A DNA stretch of 5,817 nucleotides from assembly GCA_016650135.1 (NCBI GenBank), contig JAENWH010000138.1, positions 1-5,817 on the forward strand, in the 5' to 3' direction. Shown piece by piece: positions 1 through 5,817 of the stretch. The notes under the pieces are model-generated. The model searched no databases. It was not told where the DNA came from and was given only the letters and a program-made list of their open reading frames with translations. Source of the stretch: Peptostreptococcaceae bacterium (GTDB taxonomy: Bacteria > Bacillota_A > Clostridia > Peptostreptococcales > Anaerovoracaceae). The number at the start of each line of letters is the position of its first letter. Positions within the stretch are counted from its first letter, which is position 1. A program made the position numbers and the translations under genes.

Positions 1-545
1 GCCACCTCAATGATTATCTCATGGGGCGCCCGCTCCCCAATCGTTACCGGGTATATTTGAGACTTTGGAACGGTGAAAATCTTGTTCACCACTTTGGAAA
101 CCGTGCCGCTTTCTGCCGCAAGTTGCCCGTCCAGATACAAACGGTAAGCTCCGCCAAAATCCGGTATGTAGATGGCCACTTCCCGATCATAATCGTAGCC
201 GTTTACTGTTAGCTTGTAACTGCCAAATCCAGCTGCTGGAAGTTTTTTGCCCCCTGATTCATACATTGACCAGGCATCCGGAACCCTAATGAGCAGGGCG
301 GGGCTCAAGGCTTTTTCACGGTCTGTCTCAATGAATCGATTCCAGTAAAACTGCCACTCCCCATCCAGGTATATTTTGCTCCCGTCCGCTTTGACAGAAG
401 TTAAGTCAATGCTCCCGTTTTCTCCCGTAGGTGCTCCTGTAATCCGGTGGTAGTTGGCCGTATAGGCAAAGGGTAAATTTATAAGCATTACAGCCAGCGC
501 AAATCCTATTACGAGAAAAATTTCCTTTTTATATTTCTTCCCCAT
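1..545 (-). CDS. Membrane sensor protein with 7TM-DISM-type extracellular domain, probably a sensor histidine kinase (partial, N-terminal 181 residues)
   Basis: The reading frame is open from an ATG at 545 to the window edge, so the C-terminal part is missing. Seen: a basic N-terminus (MGKKYKK), one hydrophobic segment at about residues 8-29, then an extracellular-looking domain. That domain carries LDGEWQFYW (60-68), VPDAW (88-92), GFGSYKL (106-112) and AYRLYLDG (133-140). Known: this order of motifs is typical of the jellyroll/galactose-binding-like sensor domain that precedes a 7TM-DISM membrane region in Firmicute sensor kinases. Inferred: a seven-helix region and a kinase module should follow outside the window. 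The adjacent response regulator supports a kinase, but a GGDEF or phosphatase output cannot be excluded. Two ATGs stand in tandem (548 and 545) right after the regulator's TAG stop. A GAGG at 553-556 is 4 nt from the first and 7 nt from the second, so I chose the second. Hand-counted GC is about 48%, above the neighbours. The ligand is unknown. Confidence 0.78.
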   Translation of the reverse strand, partial: MGKKYKKEIFLVIGFALAVMLINLPFAYTANYHRITGAPTGENGSIDLTSVKADGSKIYLDGEWQFYWNRFIETDREKALSPALLIRVPDAWSMYESGGKKLPAAGFGSYKLTVNGYDYDREVAIYIPDFGGAYRLYLDGQLAAESGTVSKVVNKIFTVPKSQIYPVTIGERAPHEIIIEV

Positions 546-548
546 CAT

Positions 549-1268
549 CTATCCTCGATTCATATTGGTGAATAGATAACTAAAATACTTTTCCTTAGCT
601 TCCTTTAAATACTTCCTGGATATTCCCACAACTGCGGACCCTACCCGGAAATGGTTTTCGGACATCTCGGATATATGATGAATATTAACGATAAAGCTCT
701 GGTGGCATCTGGCAAAAAGTTCATTTGGTAATTGGTCCAATATTTCATCCAATTTTCCATAAGTTTGTAAAAGTGTTTTATCCACCATATGGAAAAATAT
801 AATTTTGTCATCACTTTCGATATATAATACGTCCCGGCAGAATATCCGGTAAGCACCACCTTTATAACTGAAGCAAATCTGCTGCCGTCTCTCCAGGCCA
901 ATCGCCGCAATAGCCTCTTCAATAACCCTGTTCAGCTTTTCCGCCTGGATGGGTTTCACCAGGTAATTATAGGCAAAAACATCAAAAGCATCTGAATAAT
1001 GGTCCTTGCTTGATGAGGTGAATATTATTTTAGTGTCCTTCATGATATCCCGGATTTTAGCCGCCGTCTCAATCCCATTTAGCCCCGGCATATAGATGTC
1101 CAGGAAAATAATATCAAATAAACACCGATTATCAGAACACTCCAATAGCAGAGATTCTCCATTTGTAAACGAAGAAATTTGGAGAGAAGGTTCATAAGAA
1201 ATTAGTGCTTCCCTTAAAATCTTACTATCCTCTAGATTGTCATCACAAATACCAATTTTGATTGTCAT
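549..1268 (-). CDS. LytTR-family response regulator (receiver + LytTR DNA-binding domain)
   Basis: This is a 239-residue two-domain transcription regulator of the AgrA/LytR type, cytoplasmic, that should bind direct repeats in target promoters when phosphorylated. The receiver domain covers about residues 1-122. It has the acidic pair D9/D10, the phospho-acceptor D57 in FLDIYMPGLNG, the switch residue T84 in IIFTSS, and the conserved lysine K105 in LVKP. The LytTR domain covers about 131-235, with YIESDDKIIFF (149-159), a LPNELFARCHQSFIVNI stretch (180-196) and a closing ISRKYLKEAKEKY (216-228). Length is normal for the family and no key residue is missing. AGGAG at 1275-1279 lies 6 nt from the ATG. 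The next gene downstream begins directly after the stop codon, which indicates translational coupling with the sensor. The methyltransferase gene ends only 38 nt upstream, with no terminator seen between. Target genes cannot be inferred from this window. Confidence 0.94.
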   Translation of the reverse strand: MTIKIGICDDNLEDSKILREALISYEPSLQISSFTNGESLLLECSDNRCLFDIIFLDIYMPGLNGIETAAKIRDIMKDTKIIFTSSSKDHYSDAFDVFAYNYLVKPIQAEKLNRVIEEAIAAIGLERRQQICFSYKGGAYRIFCRDVLYIESDDKIIFFHMVDKTLLQTYGKLDEILDQLPNELFARCHQSFIVNIHHISEMSENHFRVGSAVVGISRKYLKEAKEKYFSYLFTNMNRG

Positions 1269-1306
1269 AAAACACTCCTGATTATTCTTCAGCTGCGACT
1301 TCTGTA

Positions 1307-2440
1307 CTATTTTGGTAATTTAACTCCATGAAACTGATACAAGCACGCTTCAATTCTTCCATTATAAAGTTTTCTTCTTCTGTCGGCGCCTCTGCCAAAA
1401 ACCTTAAATTCAAAATCCTTATCTGATGTTATTAAAAACAAAGACCATGTATTGTTTTCTTTAAAAAATTTAGCTAAAGCATTGTAAATTTTCTGAATAT
1501 CCCTCTCATCACCAATTCTTTCTCCATAAGGAGGATTGGTTACAATAATACCCTGTTTTTCCTTTGCCTCAAGATTTTCTATATCCAAAGTGTCAAAATG
1601 GATGCAATCATCCACTCCTGCTTCTGCGGCATTCTGCATGGCAGCCTTGATTGCCCTGGGATTAATGTCTGAAGCCTCTATTCTTATATCCGCATCATTT
1701 CTGGCAGTTTCAGCTGCTGCCTTCCGTTCTTCCTCCCATATTTTCTTCGGGATAACGTGCCATGTTTCACTTACAAATTTTCTATTGAGGCCAGGTGCCA
1801 TATTTCTTCCAATTAAAGCAGCCTCGATGGCAATCGTCCCGGACCCGCAGCAAGGATCTACAAGTAGCCTTCCTTCTTTCCAAAATGACAGTTGAACAAT
1901 TGCTGCAGCCAAGGTTTCCTTAATAGGCGCTTCCACATCAGCAATTCTATAGCCTCTTTTATGGAGCCCCGCTCCACTGCTGTCTATTGTAATGGTGACT
2001 CTATCCTTTAAAAGGCTGGCTTTAACCGTATATTCCGCTCCAGTCTCGGCGAACTTTTCAACATCATAATATCCCTTTAATCTTTCAACAATGGCTTTCT
2101 TAACGATACTTTGGCACGCAGGCACGCTATGAAGCTGGGATCTGACTGAACTCCCTGTAACAATTGCATTACCGTCAAGTGGAATCCACTCCTCCCAAGG
2201 AATCGCTTTCGTCTGCTGGAAAAGCTCCTCAAATTCTTTCGCTTCAAACTCTGCCATTTTAACCAGAACTCTATCAGCAGACCTTAGCCATAAGTTGGAT
2301 TTCACGAGGGCTCTTTCATCCCCCAAATAGGTTATTTTCCCGTCCTCCGACTTGATTATTTTATAACCTAATGCTTCTATTTCTCTTTTAACAACAGCTT
2401 CAAGTCCAAATGTAGCAGTTGCAATTAACTCCAATTTCAT
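1307..2440 (-). CDS. THUMP-domain class I SAM-dependent RNA methyltransferase (RlmL/YpsC group, COG0116)
   Basis: This 377-residue protein is predicted to transfer a methyl group from S-adenosylmethionine to N2 of a guanosine in RNA, probably 23S rRNA. The N-terminal half (about 1-155) is the ferredoxin-like plus THUMP RNA-binding region, followed by the family motif GLHKRGYR (158-165). The Rossmann methyltransferase domain has the SAM-binding DPCCGSGT (195-202), an acidic residue at D258 in ASDINPRA, the catalytic NPPYGER (302-308) and a conserved RRKLYNGRIE (355-364). Known: the E. coli counterpart is the RlmL half (m2G2445) of the RlmKL fusion; the Firmicute forms, such as B. subtilis YpsC, lack the RlmK half, as here. 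Older databases often call such proteins N6-adenine DNA methylases, which is misleading. The start at 2440 is chosen because GAAGGAG lies 6 nt upstream and the protein then opens with the family's usual N-terminus; an in-frame ATG at 2494 would translate through the hairpin. The exact target nucleotide is inferred, not seen. Confidence 0.93.
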   Translation of the reverse strand: MKLELIATATFGLEAVVKREIEALGYKIIKSEDGKITYLGDERALVKSNLWLRSADRVLVKMAEFEAKEFEELFQQTKAIPWEEWIPLDGNAIVTGSSVRSQLHSVPACQSIVKKAIVERLKGYYDVEKFAETGAEYTVKASLLKDRVTITIDSSGAGLHKRGYRIADVEAPIKETLAAAIVQLSFWKEGRLLVDPCCGSGTIAIEAALIGRNMAPGLNRKFVSETWHVIPKKIWEEERKAAAETARNDADIRIEASDINPRAIKAAMQNAAEAGVDDCIHFDTLDIENLEAKEKQGIIVTNPPYGERIGDERDIQKIYNALAKFFKENNTWSLFLITSDKDFEFKVFGRGADRRRKLYNGRIEACLYQFHGVKLPK

Positions 2441-2446
2441 TTTTTT

Positions 2447-2453
2447 CTCCTTC
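2447..2453 (-). promoter_or_regulatory. Shine-Dalgarno site that decides the methyltransferase start
   Basis: On the minus strand the sequence is GAAGGAG followed by six A residues and the ATG at 2440. The alternative in-frame ATG at 2494 lies only 3 nt past the mreB stop codon and the coding extension would run through the hairpin at 2466-2486, giving 18 residues with no family similarity. This site therefore supports the shorter 377-residue protein. Confidence 0.88.
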
Positions 2454-2465
2454 TTTAATATTGTA

Positions 2466-2486
2466 AAAGCCCTCGACGAGGGCTTT
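2466..2486 (-). terminator. Hairpin between mreB and the methyltransferase: weak intrinsic terminator or attenuator
   Basis: A perfect inverted repeat with 10-nt arms around one central base; it can fold into a 9-bp stem with a 3-nt loop (arms AAAGCCCTC and GAGGGCTTT). It begins 11 nt after the mreB stop codon and ends 25 nt before the methyltransferase ATG. On the minus strand the stem is followed by only TTTTA before A-rich sequence if the last stem bases are included, so the U-tract is short. That suggests incomplete termination, letting some mreB transcripts continue into the methyltransferase; an mRNA-stabilising or processing hairpin is also possible. Confidence 0.6.
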
Positions 2487-2497
2487 ATCAGCAATTT

Positions 2498-3520
2498 TTA
2501 CATATACGGCTTTTTTTTATTCAATGCTGCATTTTCAAGTATAAGCATCGAATCCAAAGCTTTTCCCGTTCCTATAGCAACACAATCCATTGGATTTTCA
2601 GCAATAATAGCAGTTAACCCTGTTCGCTGCTCTATTCTTTTGTCGATTCCATAAAGAAGGGCGCCTCCGCCTGTTATTACTATTCCTGTATTGCTGATAT
2701 CGGCCGCATGCTCAGGAGGCGTCATTTCCAGTACTCTGTGTATTGCATCACATATGCTTGATAATGCTTCATCAAGTGCTTCCATCATTTCTTTAGATGA
2801 AACCTCAACAATCTTCGGCAAGCCAGTGACAAGATCTCTTCCTCTGCACTCCATGGAAATATTCACTTCTCTTGGATACGCCGTTCCAATATTTAGTTTT
2901 AAATCTTCAGCTGTTCTTTCACCTATATATAATTTATGTTCTTTTCTCATGTATTTAATAATAGCATCATCAAACTTATCGCCGGCTATTTTAACTGATG
3001 AGCTGGCAACGATTCCGCCCATTGACATAACTGCAATATCCGTTGTACCTCCACCTATGTCTATAACCATCGTTCCATCAGGCTTGGAAATATCCAATCC
3101 CGCCCCAATTGCTGCTGCTACCGGTTCTTCCATTAAAAAAACGTCTTTTCCTCCAGCCTGCAGGGTAGCTTCTCTTACCGCTCTCTTTTCCACTTCGGTA
3201 ACACCGCTTGGAACGCAAACCATTATTTTAGGTTTAAAAAACTTTCCTGCTCCACAAGTTTTCCTAATGAAGTGTTTCAGCATTCTTTCTGTAATATCAT
3301 AATCTGAAATAACCCCGTCTCTAAGTGGTCTGACAGCAACAATATTACCTGGTGTTCTGCCAAGCATTTGCCTGGCCTCTTCACCAACCGCCAGTATCTC
3401 ATTTGTATCCTTATTTATAGCAACAACAGAAGGTTCGTTTAAAACAATCCCCTTCCCTTTAATATATACCAACACATTTGCAGTACCCAAGTCTATACCG
3501 ACTTCATTTGAAAATCCCAT
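2498..3520 (-). CDS. mreB: Rod shape-determining actin homologue, MreB/Mbl family
   Basis: This 340-residue bacterial actin polymerises with ATP into short membrane-associated filaments that orient the elongation machinery for peptidoglycan along the cell cylinder. The actin-fold nucleotide sites are all present: phosphate-1 loop DLGTAN (10-15), the EEP catalytic region (131-133), phosphate-2 loop DIGGGTTD (154-161), the GERTAED stretch (200-206) and the adenosine motif TGGGALL (283-289). Length is full and nothing is truncated. The N-terminus (MGFSN) is short, with no long amphipathic helix. The opening NVLVYIKGKGIVLNEPSVVA and the AENPMDCVAIGTG near the end resemble B. subtilis Mbl, whereas the middle (FLMEEPVAAAIGAG) is more MreB-like, so the paralogue assignment is open. 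Context favours a stand-alone Mbl-like copy: mreC and mreD do not follow; an RNA methyltransferase does. AAGAGGAG at 3528-3535 lies 7 nt from the ATG, and a near-consensus promoter lies just upstream. Confidence 0.95.
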   Translation of the reverse strand: MGFSNEVGIDLGTANVLVYIKGKGIVLNEPSVVAINKDTNEILAVGEEARQMLGRTPGNIVAVRPLRDGVISDYDITERMLKHFIRKTCGAGKFFKPKIMVCVPSGVTEVEKRAVREATLQAGGKDVFLMEEPVAAAIGAGLDISKPDGTMVIDIGGGTTDIAVMSMGGIVASSSVKIAGDKFDDAIIKYMRKEHKLYIGERTAEDLKLNIGTAYPREVNISMECRGRDLVTGLPKIVEVSSKEMMEALDEALSSICDAIHRVLEMTPPEHAADISNTGIVITGGGALLYGIDKRIEQRTGLTAIIAENPMDCVAIGTGKALDSMLILENAALNKKKPYM

Positions 3521-3557
3521 TCTTGTTCTCCTCTTAGTTTGTTATTATTATTTGAAT

Positions 3558-3586
3558 ATTATACATAAAGAATAATATCATTTCAA
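3558..3586 (-). promoter_or_regulatory. Housekeeping (sigma-A type) promoter of mreB
   Basis: On the minus strand, TTGAAA (3581-3586) and TATAAT (3558-3563) are separated by exactly 17 nt. That is a perfect -10 and a -35 with four or five of six consensus positions, in AT-rich surroundings. Transcription would begin near 3551, giving a leader of about 30 nt that contains the AAGAGGAG ribosome binding site. It lies in the correct position and orientation for mreB and possibly the genes after it. Confidence 0.8.
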
Positions 3587-3613
3587 TTAAATGCTTGCAA
3601 ATTATCAAATTTA

Positions 3614-3622
3614 ATTATAACA
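3614..3622 (-). promoter_or_regulatory. Possible second, extended -10 promoter upstream of mreB
   Basis: The minus strand reads TGTTATAAT here, i.e. the extended -10 pattern TGn followed by a perfect TATAAT. No good -35 is present at 16-18 nt upstream; that position falls inside the hairpin at 3626-3649. Extended -10 promoters can work without a -35, so a tandem promoter about 56 nt upstream of the main one is possible. In AT-rich DNA the motif may also be chance. Confidence 0.4.
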
Positions 3623-3625
3623 CGA

Positions 3626-3649
3626 AAGGGCTATACAATGATAGCCCTT
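3626..3649 (-). terminator. Hairpin downstream of the flavodiiron gene, candidate terminator
   Basis: A perfect 9-bp inverted repeat (minus-strand arms AAGGGCTAT and ATAGCCCTT) around a 6-nt loop, 55 nt after the stop codon of the flavodiiron gene. It is the only strong stem in the intergenic region, so it is the natural candidate for ending that transcript. The following bases on the minus strand are TCGTGTTATAATT rather than a run of T, so it is not a textbook intrinsic terminator. On the plus strand the tail is AATCTTCTTG, also weak. Confidence 0.5.
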
Positions 3650-3704
3650 AATCTTCTTGAATTCTAAAAATATTCTTTCTGTTTTTTGCTTTGTTTTTTT
3701 AATT

Positions 3705-5817
3705 TCACATCTTGTCTATTGGCAATTTTTCCTCGAAAGCAGCGAAGAGTTTCTTTTGAGATTTCGTATCCCCAATCAGTATGCCGCCGCAGAATCTGCC
3801 GTTTAAAAAGTATAGCTTTTTATAAACAAGGTTCTCCTCATCGCAGAATTCCTTGGTCTTATAGCTTTTGCCTTCTGTTTTCCCAATATCGCCAATTGAG
3901 AAAATGCTGGTTTTCATGCCGGTAAAGGTTACCGCTGGCGTAGTTTTTTTATATAATTTTTCATCTCCCGCAGCATTTGCTCCTGCAACTTTCCCCATGT
4001 CTATTGCCTGAGGCCATATTCCATAATTATCTCCCTCAAATTCCGCACAATCACCACACGCATATATGTCTGGAAAGCCTGTTTCCATTTTATCGTTTAC
4101 TACAATAGATTTATTTGTATTAATTCCGATTGCCTTCGCCAGTTCAATATTCTGCCTGATTCCAGTAGATATAATCAGAAGTTGTGCCTCAATAACGGTT
4201 CCATCATCAAGTCGAATGGAAGTCACCTTGTCTCCCCCTATTATTTCATCAATATTTTTCCCAGTTATAAGATGTACTCCTGATTTTGCCATGGCCGTTT
4301 TTAAAAATTCGCTTCCATTCGCATCAAGTTGCTTGTTCATAATGACTTCAGATGCTCCAATGACAGTCACATCAAGCCCAACTTTCTTAAGTTCCCAGCC
4401 CGCTTCAAGGCCTAATACACCGCTCCCTAAAACGACTGCCTTTTTAACGCCTTCCTCTGTATAACTTCTAATTTCGTTTATGTTTTCAAGATTTCTTATG
4501 ACAAAAACGCCTTTCTTCTCAACGCCCTTTAGTTCTGGAATAAAAGATTCTGCACCTGTCGCAATCACCAGCTTATCATATTCTTCTGTTGTTCCATCAG
4601 ACATTTTAACAAACTTATGTTTTGGATCGATTTCCGATACATTTTTGCCTAATATTACTTGGACATTGTTTTCCTTGTACCATGAGAACGGTTTAATAAA
4701 CAGGCTAAGCATATCAATCTCTGATAAAATACCCTTTGTGAGCATTGGTCTGTTATAGCCGATTACATTTTCTCTTGAAATTACAGTTATCTTTGCAAGT
4801 GCATTTCTTTTTCGGATTTCTTCACATGCTGTCGTTCCAGCCCCGCCATTGCCTATGACTACATACTTTTCTTTCTTTTCCGATTTAAAAGTCACCGGTT
4901 CTACATCTACTTCAATAAATTGTTCCGGCCCTACCCCGCAGACAGGACACGCCGCCGGAGGTTCATCTCCTTCAACCAGTTCCCCACAAACAAGGCATTT
5001 CCAAATTGTTCCAGACCTTTTTTTCTTCTTCTCTACTACTTTGCCTGCCAGGACGGACGCGCCAAACCCATAGCCAAAATCAAAAGCTTCACTTAATTGA
5101 GTTTCATTTGGCTTAAATCTACACCTGTAGCCCTGCTCATATACTTTCATTCTTAGCTGCTGCAGTCTTGTAATTATATTCGGGACGCCTTCGCCGCTCC
5201 ACCCATATGAACCAAAAGCGGATGCCAGCTTACCCCCATGAACTCCCGGGAACATGCTCGTCGTAATATCCCATATAGGCTTTAAAGCTTCTCCAAGTAT
5301 TGTTGGGGTCCCAAAAAGCAAACCATCAGCAAATTCAATTTCCTCCAAAACCTGATCCATGCTGGTGTTTACCATATCATAAAGTCTTACGTCTATATCC
5401 CCGGCATCCTCAATTCCTTCTTTGATTTTCTCTGCAAGAATTTCAGTATACCCATAGGCCGAAACATAAGGGATAATTACAGTTTTTCTTTTATTAGGAT
5501 TTGATACACTTGCCCAGCCTTTCATCAGCTCCACAATTTTTCTTGGCTCCTTTGTCAATACAGGACCATGACCGGTGCAAATCATTTCAAAGTCCAGAGG
5601 CTCTATCTTCTCTATTGCTTTGAGAAGAAATGACTTAAATGGCGATAAAATCATATCAAAATAAAATTTCAATGCCTTCATGTAATCATCTTGGTTTTCA
5701 ATTTTGTCGTTTGTAATGCCTTCGCATGAATAATGTGCGCCAAAAGAGTCGCAGGTTACCAAAGCTTTTTCTTCTTCAATATATGTGAAAATCGTATCAG
5801 GCCAATGCAGATTTGGA
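3705..5817 (-). CDS. Multidomain flavodiiron protein: FDP core, short-spaced rubredoxin and NAD(P)H:rubredoxin reductase (class F-like; 5' end outside window)
   Basis: Only the last 703 residues are visible (numbered here from the window edge). The protein is predicted to reduce O2 to water and/or NO to N2O in the cytoplasm with electrons from NAD(P)H. Domains in order: end of the metallo-beta-lactamase-like diiron domain, with ligands in LHWPD (H4), TCDSFG (D23) and CTGHGP (H82); flavodoxin with the FMN loop SAYGYTE (119-125) and LLFGTPT (166-172); a short rubredoxin with Cys274, 277, 290 and 293; and an FAD/NAD(P)H oxidoreductase with GNGGAG (322-327), the second dinucleotide motif GSGVLGLEAG (464-473) and YACGDCAEF (585-593). 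Known: this architecture is class F FDP, characterised as an NADH:oxygen oxidoreductase in Clostridioides difficile. The H-x-E-x-D-H ligands should lie upstream, outside the window. The TTG at 5762 is not the start, because the conserved LHWPDTIFTY precedes it in frame. It ends in TGA, 184 nt before mreB. Confidence 0.95.
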   Translation of the reverse strand, partial: PNLHWPDTIFTYIEEEKALVTCDSFGAHYSCEGITNDKIENQDDYMKALKFYFDMILSPFKSFLLKAIEKIEPLDFEMICTGHGPVLTKEPRKIVELMKGWASVSNPNKRKTVIIPYVSAYGYTEILAEKIKEGIEDAGDIDVRLYDMVNTSMDQVLEEIEFADGLLFGTPTILGEALKPIWDITTSMFPGVHGGKLASAFGSYGWSGEGVPNIITRLQQLRMKVYEQGYRCRFKPNETQLSEAFDFGYGFGASVLAGKVVEKKKKRSGTIWKCLVCGELVEGDEPPAACPVCGVGPEQFIEVDVEPVTFKSEKKEKYVVIGNGGAGTTACEEIRKRNALAKITVISRENVIGYNRPMLTKGILSEIDMLSLFIKPFSWYKENNVQVILGKNVSEIDPKHKFVKMSDGTTEEYDKLVIATGAESFIPELKGVEKKGVFVIRNLENINEIRSYTEEGVKKAVVLGSGVLGLEAGWELKKVGLDVTVIGASEVIMNKQLDANGSEFLKTAMAKSGVHLITGKNIDEIIGGDKVTSIRLDDGTVIEAQLLIISTGIRQNIELAKAIGINTNKSIVVNDKMETGFPDIYACGDCAEFEGDNYGIWPQAIDMGKVAGANAAGDEKLYKKTTPAVTFTGMKTSIFSIGDIGKTEGKSYKTKEFCDEENLVYKKLYFLNGRFCGGILIGDTKSQKKLFAAFEEKLPIDKM
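4908..5015 (-). other. Short-spaced rubredoxin domain within the flavodiiron fusion
   Basis: The segment encodes two CxxC knuckles, CLVC and CPVC, separated by 12 residues. Classical rubredoxins have nearly 30 residues between the knuckles; a 12-residue gap is what rubrerythrin-type iron centres show. All four cysteines that would bind the single iron are present. It follows a basic linker (KKKKRSG) after the flavodoxin domain and leads into the FAD domain, so it sits where it can pass electrons from the reductase to the FMN/diiron core. Confidence 0.88.

Noticed and set aside
21..212. Plus-strand open frame of 63 codons
   Set aside because: It is antisense to the sensor gene, which shows a membrane segment and recognisable sensor-domain motifs; no good ribosome binding site or family resemblance.
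641..922. Minus-strand open frame of 93 codons inside the regulator gene
   Set aside because: It overlaps the LytTR regulator in another frame and its translation shows no recognisable motif, whereas the regulator frame has all family residues.
1361..1366. TATAAT on the minus strand inside the end of the methyltransferase gene, as a promoter for the regulator
   Set aside because: The -35 position at 17 nt reads GCGCCG, there is no TGn extension, and it lies within coding sequence, so chance occurrence is more likely.
1536..1895. Plus-strand open frame of 119 codons opposite the methyltransferase
   Set aside because: It is the antisense shadow of the SAM-binding domain; composition is what reverse reading of that gene produces and no start signal was seen.
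2441..2494. Longer methyltransferase starting at ATG 2494
   Set aside because: The extra 18 residues run through the hairpin, lack family similarity and have no ribosome binding site, since that start lies 3 nt after the mreB stop.
2691..3302. Plus-strand open frame of 203 codons opposite mreB
   Set aside because: It is long but wholly antisense to a conserved actin homologue; the Ser/Ile-rich translation has no domain features and no ribosome binding site.
3686..3925. Plus-strand open frame of 79 codons at the 3' end of the flavodiiron gene
   Set aside because: It is mostly antisense to the conserved C-terminus of the flavodiiron fusion and shows no motif or start signal.
4066..5073. Three plus-strand open frames (4066-4464, 4480-4758, 4849-5073)
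   Set aside because: All lie antisense to the flavodiiron fusion, whose domains are continuous across the region.
5760..5762. TTG as start codon of the flavodiiron gene
   Set aside because: The frame stays open upstream to the window edge and encodes the conserved LHWPDTIFTY diiron-domain motif, so the true start is outside the window.

Overview
The window reads as an ordinary chromosomal stretch of a low-to-moderate GC anaerobic Firmicute, most likely a member of the Clostridia. Three things point there: an oxygen/NO-reducing flavodiiron fusion of the kind known from anaerobes, a Gram-positive style MreB/Mbl gene that is not followed by mreC, and strong AGGAG-type ribosome binding sites before the genes. 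No species can be named from the sequence alone. All five recognisable genes lie on the minus strand, so the window is read from high to low coordinates.

Layout in transcription order. (1) 5817-3705: the C-terminal 703 residues of a multidomain flavodiiron protein (FDP core, flavodoxin, short-spaced rubredoxin, FAD/NAD(P)H rubredoxin reductase). Its first part lies beyond the window edge. (2) 3704-3521: a 184-nt AT-rich intergenic region with a 9-bp hairpin, an extended -10-like site and a near-consensus housekeeping promoter. (3) 3520-2498: an MreB/Mbl actin homologue. (4) A compact hairpin, then 2440-1307: a THUMP-domain RNA methyltransferase of the RlmL/YpsC group. (5) 1268-549: a LytTR-type response regulator. 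(6) From 545 off the left edge: the N-terminus of a membrane sensor with a 7TM-DISM-type extracellular beta-sandwich, most likely the partner histidine kinase. Its start codons directly follow the regulator's stop codon.

How they fit together: the flavodiiron fusion is a self-contained NAD(P)H-dependent scavenger of O2 and/or NO and appears to be its own transcription unit. MreB and the RNA methyltransferase are housekeeping genes that could share the promoter upstream of mreB, with the intergenic hairpin lowering read-through. Only 38 nt separate the methyltransferase from the regulator and I see no terminator there, so the signalling pair may be co-transcribed with them or use a promoter I could not identify. 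The sensor fragment is clearly richer in GC (258 of 540 bases, about 48%, counted by hand) than sampled parts of its neighbours (about 35-39%).

I found no convincing new system: no repeats, CRISPR array, mobile element, tRNA or rRNA. The points most worth following up are the complete single-chain electron pathway of the flavodiiron fusion, the pairing of a LytTR regulator with a 7TM-DISM-type sensor, and the regulatory sites flanking mreB.
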